A stretch of DNA of 64,000 bases, taken from positions 1 to 64,000 of the forward strand of contig MNCI01004469.1 of NCBI GenBank assembly GCA_015680685.1, given 5' to 3'. Position numbers and translations under genes: made by a program. Under the pieces are notes generated by a model that worked only from the letters and a program-made list of their open reading frames with translations, did not search any database and was not told the DNA's origin. Source of the DNA: Gnetum montanum (taxonomy: Eukaryota; Streptophyta; Gnetopsida; Gnetales; Gnetaceae). Positions within the stretch are counted from its first letter, which is position 1; every line of letters begins with the position of its first letter. Of this stretch, positions 45,700 through 57,399 are shown in pieces.

Positions 45700-47219
45700 A
45701 TGGTTTGTTCTAGGTATTATTAAGATCCTATAGTTTCATGTTAGTTTCTTCAGAAAAGTTTAAACTACATCATATGTTGCATGTAAATATCTAGGATTTG
45801 GCTATGTTTCACTTACATCTATTGGATTGCACCACTTGGATATATTGGACTACACCACCTGGTTCCTTTTAATGGAAATTTTCTTGTCATAAAATAAGTC
45901 AAAATTGCTCACTGGAATTGAACTTGTCACTTTGGTTTTCTATACCAAAACTGTTACCACTAATCTAACACACTGTGAAAAAGGCAAAGTAAATATATAT
46001 TTTTATACTCTGGATAGCATTTACTTACATTGTGTGAGCGTGTTATTTTCCAAACCTAACCTATAATTGATTTTGGAAAGGAGAATTTTTTTCAGATCTA
46101 ATATTTCACAACACACCATTTAAATTAATAAGAAATAAGGAAGAAAGCTGTATGTCTTGATAGAGGTGAATGGTTAAAGAAAACTGATTATAGCTTACCC
46201 ATATTTATTGAGACATGTTCTAAGAATAGAAAATTTTTAGTAATAGGTTTCTAACATAGGGAACTATAGTATTAGAGATTCTATTCTGTTTTAACTAAGT
46301 AATATGTATGATGACATTAGAGGGCATCCGAGCTATAGAGCATTTCTAGAATCTCTTATTACTACACCCTAAATTCTGCATAAGATATGGTATTTTTGCA
46401 AAATGTGTAAATGGTAGTCATATTCATATATTCATTGCTGCACAAATGCTTGTATTTGGAATGAAGCTTGGGAAGCCATAGCATCATCTTATGAGGCCGA
46501 AATCTTTACAGGTAGTGTTGTGGACATGGATGGGGATACAATGCAGTAATAAAATTTAGAATGCATTGATGTGATCTTTGGAAAGGTCTCTTGGCATTCT
46601 ATTTGGCTGATGCTCTCCTACCACTGGGAAATGAATAATCTTTAATGTGATATATTTTTTTTTTCTTTTAAATGTATGTTTACCACATTGATGGGATAAA
46701 TGCATGAATGATCTTAAATGTGACATTTTCCTTTATTGTTTAAATTCGGTTTACCATTTATTATTTAGGTCCTTATTGTATTGTTGTCTCTAACCTGCAT
46801 CTACACTAAACCAAAAGTACTAATACTACTTCAAAAAGAAATCCAAAGCGAAAGTACATCAAAGGTAAATTTTTTGCTGAACAGGCAAGCTTGCAGAGCT
46901 GCAATTGTTGCCCTAGCATCGTTGGCTGTGAAATTGAAAAGGAATAAGACTCGCATTACCATACCTAATAGTTTAAAGAATGATTCAAACAAAATATTAA
47001 TAACAGCATCCAATGATTTGAAAGTAAAGGATGTAACTACATTTAATATGACTTGACTGATTTGAAATAATTCACAAGTTTAAGGTTATCTTTTAATACT
47101 ATTTTTCTAAAAGATGTAAATTACTTATGGATTCAACAAATAATGAAGATTAGCTCCATTTATGACATTTATAAAAATGTGCATAATTTTAATAGTGAAC
47201 TAAAACTGAAATTTTAGTT
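45700..47219. other. No recognisable gene downstream of the TMEM209-like remnant
   Basis: AT-rich sequence with a 91-residue open frame at 46781-47056 that includes CRAAIVALASLAVKLKRNK. I do not recognise it, and it lacks supporting signals. It might be a decayed downstream exon or chance. Confidence 0.4.
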
Positions 47220-47530
47220 CACCAAGGGGGCATTATCAAAGTGAAAAATATGATGAAAATACAAAAAGTAAAACTGTGAAGTGTAATGTAGGAATTTAAC
47301 ATCCTCATCCCAAGCATTATCAAAGTGAAAATATAATGAGGTACTCACTGAAAATAAGAAAAGTAAACCCCGGTCAAAGTGAAAATATGCCGAGGTACTC
47401 CATGAAAATAATAAAGTAAAACTATGGAGTGTACCGCAGGAATTTAGCATCGTCATCCCGAGGTACTCGGTGAAAATAATAAAAGTAAAACCATGAAGTA
47501 GCGCAAGAATTTAGCATCGTCATCCCAGCC
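47220..47530. repeat. Diverged minisatellite, about three units
   Basis: Repeated blocks contain AAAGTGAAAATAT, GAGGTACTC, TGAAAATAATAAAAGTAAAA and GGAATTTAGCATCGTCATCCC. Spacing is irregular (about 60-110 bp) and copies differ, so the array is old or complex. No coding content. Confidence 0.8.
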
Positions 47531-48736
47531 TCGCCCTGTGATTTTTTAATATATGTTTTAACGATTTACATTTTTTTAAATGTTTCTTTGCATATCTTTT
47601 CGGTTTGTTTTCCTATGTTTTAACCGTGATGTACCAGTTTTTCTTTTTTCTTTTACTTTTTTTTCCCTAAAACAAATATCATTTGATCATGACTCAAAAC
47701 TCAAATCTTCATAGGAGCTTTCCTTGATCATGGGATTTTCATACGTTAAGGATAATTGTTTATAAAATTTACGATGGGCAATAAATGAAGTTCGAAGGGA
47801 AATATTGCCCAGGATGGTTGCACGTCGAACAATATCTTCGAAACACTTACAAAGAATGACACGGTGAACTGATTAGCAAATGCTACTATGCATGTGCAAG
47901 AAATCTTAAAAATTAAACTCTGCACAAAGATGGAACATCAGTAGTCGAATCTCCCTTAGCCTTGCAAGAATGTTATGCAATTCAAAAATAGAATCTTAAG
48001 TTGCAATCTGGAATTATTTGGTATTAGTATTTTCGAAATTTTTAACTACCGTTCAACGCTGGTAAGTGTTAAGAGAAGCGGTAAAAATCATATGCCTGGA
48101 ACTGAACTCTGGCCACGGTTACGGCCAAGCATGCCTGTTCAATCTCGTCGATTTTAATTCTGTCTAATTGTTCTTTAGCTTCATGTTCCGTTTCAATATA
48201 CCAGACTTCTTCCCCAACTCGCGGCTGAACTATAACTCAATTAATTCTTCCTAACATTTCTAATGCAAATGGTTGAATTCTAACCTATGCTATGGAGTTG
48301 TTCATGCCAGCTTTGGGGCGCTCCAATTAATAAATAAGCATATGTAGTAGTAGCAGTTGCAGAACAAGTCAACAAAAGACATGCTGCCGTTATTTGGATC
48401 ATGCAATCAAGTTAAAGACGGGAAGTAGCAACTTAAAAACCGAAGTGGGAACATTAGCATCATTTTGTTGCCTATTATCCCAACAATACGGCTTACCCCC
48501 GTCCATGTAGGCACAAGATTTCAAAAGATTCCAAATCATGAACAGCAAGTAAGGATTTTATCAATTTTGTTGTGTCATACTACTTCACTATATTTATGCT
48601 TTTAATTAATAATTTTATCTATTTTATGGCTTCCTTTGAAATTTATAAATCAAGGTTAAATCTAGATCCTTGGGGGCTTGTAGCATCTCTATTAGTATAT
48701 ATAGGATATATTATATATAATTAATAGGGGTGTTAC
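47531..48736. other. No gene seen
   Basis: Mixed AT-rich sequence with short chance ORFs. No LTR termini or RNA gene recognised. It ends at an abrupt junction with gypsy integrase sequence at about 48737. Confidence 0.45.
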
Positions 48737-49170
48737 AATAATGTTTTTCATATTGCTATTGATAAGAGCTCATTTGAGATGAATTATGGATTTCGTTTAA
48801 AGATGGCGAACACCTTGAAGAGCTTTGATGGTAAAGCTCAATTGAGTGCTAATTTTGTGCAAGACATGAGGGATCTTCATGCATAAGTGAAATCAAATCT
48901 TGAGAAGAAGGATTAAGAGAGAGTCATTAAGAGAAATAAGGGTAAACAAAAGTCAAATTTTGTTGTTGGTGACTTGGTTTGAATGCACTTGAAGAAGAAG
49001 TAGTTAAGAGGTGTTAACTTCTCCAACTTGAAAGCCAAGAAGATAAGGCCTTTTAGAATTAAGGCCAAGATTAATGATTATGATTTTGAAATTAACTTGC
49101 CAAAGATGTTGGTATGTCTTTTGTATTAAATGTTTTAGATCTTGTACACATCATCAAATAGTTTATGAGG
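48737..49170 (+). pseudogene. Gypsy integrase C-terminal fragment (different lineage)
   Basis: The frame reads FHIAIDKSSFEMNYGFR, then a Lys-rich stretch, then NFVVGDLV with a stop, then LKAKKIRPFRIKAKINDYDF and EINLPKML. This is the C-terminal integrase region of plant Ty3/gypsy elements, where GDLVxVHLRKERFP and KLxPKxxGPFxIxxKI are typical. Several in-frame stops are present. It is unlike the integrase of B and D, and its LTR has different termini. Confidence 0.7.
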
Positions 49171-49400
49171 AGACCATACAAGGTAGCATTGATGAGTTGA
49201 AGGGGGCTATTAATTAGTCCAAGCCTTTAATGGAGAGGAAGGATATCATACTCAAGTAATGGAAAGCTTCTAGTACTTAGGGAGTCAAGAGGTGTGAATA
49301 TAGATCCATTGGGAATATTAGTCTATGGATGATATTGTATGAGTCCATAAGATGAAACTTCATGAGCGGGGAATCACTTTTTGAAGGGTGGAAAATTTGG

Positions 49401-50328
49401 TGTAGGAACACCTCTTTTGATTCCCTTGTTCTTCCCTACGTGTGTGGTTTTGTAGGTTTTGGGTTTTGTGGAGATATCTTGAAGATTAAGGAGATGTATT
49501 GTCAAGGAGACATCTAGGACATGTAGGAGACATCTCTACCAAAATTTGAGTCATCACAGGAGACATCTCCCAAACTACAAAGAAATCTCAAGTGATACAC
49601 TGCATCCAATAAGAGGCCTCTCACCCACAAAGGAGATGTCTCTCCTAAAAGTTGTAGTTTGGGTAGGAGATAATCCAAGGAGATCAGAGATGACTTGTAT
49701 GGCTGGAGAAACCTCTAGAATTATCATTCTAATTTGGGAAATAGCTGAGAGAAGGTGGAAAAAGATAGAAACAACATGGAAACTCCAAGTTAAGCTTGAG
49801 GAAGATTTCCTAGGATTTTTATCTTGTTCTTCTAATAAAAATTGATTGTGTTTCATGTTTTTATGAGATGTAGAGATATAGAGAGAGGAGATTTTATGTA
49901 ATTTCATGTTTTAATCTTGGACAATAGAGTGAGAAATCACATTAAATGAATTCATATGTGTTATAGCTCCAAGATGAATTATGTTGTATGGTGGCCAATG
50001 TATTCTAGTCTTACTTGTGAGTGAAGGTCTCAAGTCCCAGGTTTTGGAAGAGTCTCTCTAGCGGTTGTGTCTTGCATTAAGAACAATCATTGTGTGGTTG
50101 TAGAGACTTATTCTATGCAACAGCGTTTGAGTATTTCAAGAGGTTTTGGATATTTTGTGGGTTTTGGAGATGTTGTTGTAATCTTCTCTTGAATAATTAA
50201 AGATAGCTAGTTTTCTCATTTTCTAGAAAATTAATTATCTTTTTATAATATCTAAACTTAGTATTGGAAGGTGATTTAATAATGGAATAAACCTATTCTA
50301 TGGATCCCAATAATTGGAGTAACAGACA
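49401..50328 (+). mobile_element. Probable 3' LTR of the same gypsy fragment
   Basis: TGTAGGAACACC starts after a G/A-rich stretch (GAAGGGTGGAAAATTTGG) that could be the polypurine tract, 230 bp after the integrase end. The LTR would continue to a CA near 50328. Inside, GAGACATCTC-type motifs recur between 49510 and 49640. The 5' part of the element and a second LTR are absent, so the right border is uncertain. Confidence 0.45.
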
Positions 50329-50707
50329 TGAGTTTATTGAAACATTTGCTTAATAACTAAAAATTTTCTAGCAAGGGTGAGATTTTCTTGCTTTCATTCA
50401 TCAAGATTCTTTTCAATTTTATCAACTAGATAGCTCCATAAAATAGTATGATTAGGCTTAAAATAAAAAGGTATTTCTAAAATTTTGAAGATAATTTTTT
50501 TCAAGATTTTCCAATGCTTGAGAATAACCCACTCATCAATATTGCGATTACAATAAACAAAAAAAATTCAATTGATACAAGAGCCAAATAACATGTAGTA
50601 ATCCTCAACTCTAGCTAAAAAATATTAATATATTACATAATATTCTAAGAAAATATACTACTTTATATACCATTTTTTTGCATTCTCTATTATTTTTAGT
50701 AAGTAAT

Positions 50708-51535
50708 TGATGAGCGACAAGGTATCCCTAAGCTCAATCATACGAATCCAAGCGTCCACGCATGATCTAGTCGAAGTCCAAGGACTAAGTGCTTATGCAC
50801 CTTTGTGGAACAAGGACAAGTTAGTCAATCGTTGTCTTCCCAAGCTTACTTGTATAACACGATTGTATGTTTAAGTAAACTTGAGGTACATGATTTTTAT
50901 AGTTTTTTTTATGTTTTTATGTCCTGGTGCTACAAAGGGAGGAGAGAGAGATAACTAAGTAACTAATTTAATTTAACTACTCAACTATGCTTTAACTAGT
51001 CCTAACACCAGCATCTATTCTCACTTTCCGGACACATCTTGAACCAGTGCAACACTACTAGGATTACCAAACACTAATCATTACTAGGTTACAAAGCATT
51101 ACATGCATGCTCGAAGTGGTCATACTGAGTATGCTTACTTAGGAGAGTTGTAGGGTGAGAGAGAGAACATTAATTAACTAGGGAAAGCATTAAGTAATAG
51201 TAATTAACATTAATTAATCTATTCTGAATGCTGCAAGGTTTATCACAAAGTTCGTATTTATTATTGTACACAAGGTGTGGTTAGGTACACAATGCTTGAA
51301 TAAAGATCTGTTCACTTTATGACTCCTACTATGAGCACACAGAAATAATTCTAACTCTGAGAGGGAGAAAAGGCAAGAGTTTGGGTAAGGGTCTAACTAA
51401 TCTATTGCCAAACCAACTGCACCCACCTCTTATTTATAGGCAACAAGGTAGGTCCCAATATCGGATGCTCGATATAGCTTGGAAGGCTTTGATATCGAAG
51501 ATGCGATATCGTGGTCCTGATATCGAGGTTCATCA
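50708..51535 (-). repeat. Element B 3' LTR
   Basis: The 828-bp LTR runs from TGATGAGCGACA to TTCATCA. TATA (TATTTATAG) is at 51431. The block 51450-51530 has CCAATATCGG, GATGCGATATCG and CTGATATCGAGG units. Confidence 0.9.
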
Positions 51536-53586
51536 TACCACCACGATTGAATGAAAACTCGTCCTTGAGTTCCTTACAAAATATTGGGAAGGTATGGGAT
51601 TATTAATTGAATGACAACTAATAGTGGAATGGGGTGACAGACTCAAAGTGCTTGGTGAACGGATCAACAACACATTACAACATTGGTATTCATACCCATG
51701 GTGGTCAACACTATACATAAATGATATCCAAACTCTTATTTGATAACTTAGAGTGAGAGAAAAGAAGATGAGCTGCTTTACTACTGATGCCAAGATTGCG
51801 TCTTGTGTTGTTTATCCATAGCCACATCACCAAACTTGTTCCTTTCATAAACGCTCTAGCTCCAGTCCATCCCAGGTGCTCACTCCTATCCAAGTTTATT
51901 GTTTGTATGATCGTCATCTATGCACACAACATAGTCACAAATTAGCAAGGATAGATAAAGCACAATGTAGTTGATACATTGCCTCGATATAAAGCGCATT
52001 GGCTGAGTTGTGGTTATGGAAGATACTGGGTTAGAGGTTTATTACTAGTGACTACATGAGGTGTAGGGGTGAAACAAGTAGTAGAATGGAAAAATTTGTT
52101 ATAGGACCCCCATGACTAAGAGCGAACCTTCAGTAGCAATAAGATGGAAAAAATAGAAGGAACAAGAAATATGGAAAAAATAAAAACAACGATGCCAATA
52201 AAATGGATGTCATGGATGGGGATGAAATGAGAAATTTCTGATTGCAAGAAATGTTTAAGGAAAATAATTTAACAATTGCACCATAAAGGAATGTCAGTGG
52301 GTCCTTCCGAAAGCAAGCTTATGCCATTTATGCCCTGACAAACCCACAAACCAAAGAGTTTATAGGCTCTAGGAATTACACATGGAACAAGGGTTAAAAG
52401 TTTACCTAAAAGAATTTACTAAGGGAAAACAATGCATCAACCAAAATATAGACTAATGATAAAACCGACAATGAGGTGGAAAATGGAAAAAAAAAAGATG
52501 GAGAGGAGAAGATGGAATGGAATCCCAAGAGCAAGGTTGTGTAAAGTCCCTTCTGTATTTTATGGTTAAGGTGACTGAGTAGAACCCATTTCAAATATGG
52601 ACTCAAACCAACTACATCCAGTGACCTTGCATCAATACACTTGACCAATCCATCCTCTTGAAGAAAAAAAATGCTTCCCCAAAGGGTCACCACCATTCCA
52701 AGGAGAGCGAGATGGAGAAGCAGGAAGCAAGAAAGGGCCTTAGTTAGAAGGAACCTTCAGCATGGGTAACATGTCTTTTCAATGTCATAACTAGTGCTTG
52801 TAGTACCATATTTCTTTATTATGTCTAAGGGGTGTGCTTTGAATTTCCATATTTTTGTTTGTGTGAGAAACACATCATGCATAGACTTATTATTTTTTTC
52901 ACTCAACTTCCTAATAGTAGGTCAATGTCGAAATGGTAGAATACCCATGAAAAGAATCCAAGTGCCCAAGAGAATAGCTAGCACAAGTGTGTCAAATCCC
53001 TTTGAATTCACATCCTTTTCAACCATTGAGTCCTTCCTTTTTTTGAAGAATACATAGCCACCGATTCATTAGCAAGTTTATTTAGGAAAAGGGACAGTAT
53101 AGTTCCAAGCCAAGGGAGACCATAGAGTTGAATGGATGAATGGACGATGTGGACTCATTACCTGTTTTATCAAAAGAACCATATCTTAGTATCAACATTG
53201 AAAATCAAAGGCAAAAACCGAACATTAGCAACCAACATCATTATAATACAATCAACCATCATGAGCACTTATTGTAAGATGAATAAAAGTAAATCAAACA
53301 AAGAAATAGTAAAAATATGAATGATGGTGTAAGACAAAAAAAATTAAAATTGAAAAATATGCAAAACAAAAATGCATAAAACAAAAATATAAAGGGAACT
53401 GAGGGCTTTGAATGGTTAGAATTAGTGGCTGTCTCTCCCATGATTGAAGTGGTAGGAGGAAATCTGAAATAGGGAGCAAGGTTGTCCACCAATAGAGGTA
53501 GCATTGGTACTATCTATCCTAGGCTCATGGAAAGGTTTAGTTTGTTGGAAGTTGAGTAATAGTTTCTTGTCTAGGCTCTTACGTTT
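51536..53586 (-). other. Element B 3' untranslated region
   Basis: No coding frame seen. It contains the block shared with A, E, F and H (plus 52296-52372) and a GTGTGCTTTGAATTTCC block near 52825, whose reverse complement is found twice in F. At nearly 2 kb the UTR is similar in length to those of A and F. Confidence 0.65.
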
Positions 53587-54500
53587 TTAAATCATCATGT
53601 CCCCTGAAGGAAAAGTTGCATGAATGACATAAAGTCCTTTCCATAGTGTTTGAAATTTGATTCGTTGTGGCACATGTGTGGGATTCCAGTAGAGAACCTT
53701 ATCTCCTGGTTGATATTTAAGATTTCTAATCCTTAGGTCATGACATTGTTTATTGAAGGCCTTGTGTAATTCATTAGATGATAGGATGACTAATTGACTC
53801 TCATCTAGCAAGTTAAGGATCATTAACTATTCTTTTTGTGCTAGATCTAAGTTAAGGTTGAGATCACATGCCATAGATAGTGTATGGAGTTCTTCTTGAA
53901 TGGGAAGCGTTGGAAGTTTCCCATACACTAATTCATAGGGAGATTAGCCTATAAGGAGTTTCCATGTGAAACAACATGTCCAAAGAGCATCGTTCAATTT
54001 GGTGCTCCAATCTCTCCTATACTTGCTAATAGTTCTTATCAATATTTACGTAATCTCCCTATTGGTGACTTCATCTTGACCATTCGCTTGAGGGTGGTAT
54101 GGTGTAGTCAATTTTTGTTCAACCCCTAAGTGTTGCATCAGCTTCTAAAAAATTCCACTTGTAAAATATGTGCCATTGTCAAAAATAAGTTCACAAGGCA
54201 TGTCAAACTTCTTTACAATTTATTGTTGAAGAAATCGTGCAGCTGTAGATGATGTACAATCCTTAACAGTGGCTACTTCTACCCATTTTGTAAAGTAGTC
54301 AATGGCAACAAGGATATAGGATTTTCCATTGGACATTGGTGTAATAGGCCCCATAAAATCCATTTCCCATATGTCGAAGGGTTCTAAAGGTTGAATTCAT
54401 TGTTGTGGATCCTCCATTCTAGTAGTCATTCCCCCATCACGTTGATAGTGCTCATAAGATTGGACAAAATTATGGGCATCTCAAAACAATGTAGGCCAGG
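53587..54500 (-). pseudogene. Element B integrase
   Basis: Integrase inserts the cDNA. In minus sense the zinc-binding end near 54435-54475 reads SYEHYQRDGGM, where Cys residues are expected at the Tyr positions. The core follows: [38 protein letters not shown] and PYHPQANGQDEVTNREI, retaining the D, D and E of the catalytic triad. The C-terminal part is open (53587-53823), with YQPGDKVLYWN and KFQTLWKGLYVI. The Cys losses look like C-to-T decay on the complementary strand. Stops interrupt the core. Confidence 0.8.
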
Positions 54501-56500
54501 GTTTTAATGGTTGTTCATCTCTCTGTATAATGACCCTAACAAGGACCCTCATGAGCAGCTTGGAGAACTCACAGTTGATTTATAATGGAAATGCATTATC
54601 GAACTAAGTCATTGGTACATACTTTATAAATTTTCCTGTTGATTTCCATAAAATACTTAGCTTGGTAAACAAACTGTTGTTTCTTTTTAGCGTCTAACTC
54701 TTGTGGAGTTTGTTGTGTAAGGAGATATGTGAGAATACTACTATACTAGTTTTTCTTTATGGTCAATTGATTAGTTACTACACCTACAAAGAGGAGTTCA
54801 TCAGGGAAATGATCAGAAATTGGATACTCATCCTCTTTATTGTCCCATTGTAACCATGATAAATGATTAGCAACTATGTTCTCAGTGCCTATATGATCAA
54901 TCATCGTAAGATCGAACTCTTGTAAGATTACAAGCCATCATATAATGTAAGGGCTCACCATTGGTTTATTCATTAGGAACTGTATTGCACTATGATCCAT
55001 ATGTACAAATACCTTATAACCCAATACATAGTGCCTAAATTTTTCTAGTGCAAACACTACAACCATTAACTCTTTTTCTATTGTAGTGTAGTTAGGTTGT
55101 GCACCAACATTACTCCTACTTGCATAATTGATGTAATAAGGACAGTTTTGGCCATCTAACTATGTAAGTACAGCTCCTAAAGCATAGTTAGACACTTCAG
55201 TCATTATATGAAATGGTCTAGACCAGTTAGGAGCTTATAGAATCAGTGTTTCTATGAGCTTCTGTTTTAATGTTTGGAAAGCTAATTCACATTCCCTAGT
55301 CCATTCAAAAGGTACATCCTTTTTTGTTAGTTTAACAAATAGTTTTGCAACCTTCAAAAAGTTTTCAATAAAGCATCTGTAATAGCCAGTGTGTCCAATG
55401 AATGACTGAATATCTTTTACAGTTTCAGGTTTCCGAGTAATTCCTTAGATAACTTTGATATTTCTGGGGTCTAGCTCTATCCTTGTTTGTGAGATCTTAT
55501 GCCCTAGTACAATGCCTTCTTGGACCATTAAATGGATTTTTTTCCAGTTGAGCCTTAAGTTGTTTTCTATACATCATTTACTACTTGCTCTAACCAGTCC
55601 AAGGCTTGATCAAAGTTTGCTCCGTAGGTGGAGAAGTCGTCCATGAAGATCTCCATGCCATTTCATATATGCTACTAGAATATGCTTAGAACTAATTATT
55701 GAAACATTGCAGGGGCATTGCAGAAGCCAAACGACATCTATTTGTATGCAAATGTTCCCTAAGGACTAGTGAACGTAGTCTTGGCTTGGTCTTCTAGGGA
55801 TATTTATATTTGGTTGTATCCATTATACCCATCCATAAAACTATAGTAGCAATGCTCTACAATGGTGTCTAAGACTTGGTTGATGAATGGCAACAAAAAG
55901 TGATCTTTGAATGTTTCCATATTTAGTAGCCTAAAATCTATGCACACTCTCCATTTACCTCCGTTTTTGGGCACAATAACTAAGGGACTAACCCATTCAC
56001 TATCAGAAATGGGGTATATGAACCCAACTTTTAGAAGTTGTTTGATTTATTCCTTAACCACTTACTTAAGCTTTGCGTTAAGTTGCCTCTGTGGTTGTCT
56101 TCAAGGCTTTATGGAGGGGTCAATGTAAATTCTATGGTGGCATATCCTAGGATCTATTCCTATTAATTCAAGATATGACCAAGCAAAGGTTTTTGATCAT
56201 TTATTTATTACCTTAAGCAGTCTCTCTTTTTCTTGAGGAGCAAGATTAGTGTTAATAATTACCAATTTTCCATTCTTGAGAAACGCATATTCCATACCAG
56301 TGGGCAATGGTTTTAACCCAAGGGCCTCCAGGTTAAACTTATCAGGGATTTCCAACTTCCCCTAGTTGATATTTTCAATGTCAAGACTTGGAAATTGGTG
56401 ATGGACTTGCTCTAATGTGTCTATGCTATCGATGTAAGCACAAGTCAAATCCTCAATTGGTTCCATGCATATAGTTGAATTTCTCTCTTGATCAGCTGTC
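54501..56500 (-). pseudogene. Element B reverse transcriptase and RNase H
   Basis: The RT fingers and palm are readable near 56000-55600: PLVIVPKNGGKWRVCIDFR, then HCYYSFMDGYNGYNQIYI, then FGFCNAPAMFQ. The catalytic FMDDFSTYG is intact at about 55625-55648. RNase H follows, with HYVLGYKVFVHMDHSAIQFL near 54990-55050. In-frame stops and some shifts are scattered through both. The FMDD-type active site and the following STYG are as in the Athila-like group. The equivalent of this whole block is missing from A, and the D copy has lost the second Asp. Confidence 0.82.
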
Positions 56501-56599
56501 AACTACTGGGTGCCTTCTTGTCTTGTGGTTGCTACATATAGGCATCTTTGTATATTACTTGTGCACACTGATTACATGCAGGTAATGTTAAATGTTGTA

Positions 56600-57120
56600 C
56601 AAACCATAACTTCTACACGCAATTACACCCTATGTCACTATATGCGATGCATGGAAATTTCTTCTTCTCAATCTTTCCAAATGTATTTTCCTTTGATATT
56701 TCTAGGAAAAGATTGCATATTCCTAGCTGGGCATCAATTGTGCTTAGCCATGCTCTTACCATTATGATTGGGAAGTCCCCTTTAAAATTTTTCACTTGAA
56801 TTACTAGGAAATCAACTAGATATGACCATCCACAAACAATGGTAACAATGTCCTCCACTAGTCATAATGGGACAGTGATAGACTGGTCAGCCAGCTCTAA
56901 ACAAATGTTATTTTTTTTAGTGGAAGCAGGTTCTAGGCTTTGTACATTTCTTGAGATATTAAGTTGACACTATAACCTGAATCCAAAAGATCTTTGCATG
57001 GCTCATTCCTAGCGATCTGCAGATATATAAGAGGACTCCTAGGATCAGAGAATTTTCTAGGAAGATGACCAAATTTTATCCAATTCGTGATGGCATGAGT
57101 TAACATGACTATATGCATTG
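56600..57120 (-). pseudogene. Element B aspartic protease
   Basis: Residues KDLLDSGYSVNLISQEMYKA (56933-57118 ORF) hold the catalytic DSG. After a short disturbance the 56613-56858 ORF gives MEDIVTIVCGWSYLVDFLVI and FPIIMVRAWLSTIDA. The Gly of the GRPWLST signature seen in A has become Val. A stretch upstream, WIKFGHLPRKFSDPR, is also found in the 150-600 fragment. Confidence 0.8.
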
Positions 57121-57399
57121 GGTGCAGTGTTTGGTCTGAAGGGAGTTTCGAAGTTTTGATTGATAATGAGGCATCTAAGGGGTTAGCCGCTTATGGTTGC
57201 AAGGACTTAGTCAAAGTATTGGTTCTAAAGAAAGGTATTTTCTTCATGTGGTTGTCAGAACCAATAGTAGATTGATAGTTAACAAGTCTCGTAGCATTAC
57301 ATTGTTATGGTTGGGTAGGGAGCTCACCCTGCATAGTTGGAGCAGGGTAATGGAGATATGGGTGAAAGAGATATAGTCAAATGAGAAGGATGGTATGTT

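Noticed and set aside
49546-49907. Overlapping ORFs on both strands
   Set aside because: They fall in the probable LTR of the 48737-50328 fragment with repeated GAGACATCTC motifs; no coding signature.
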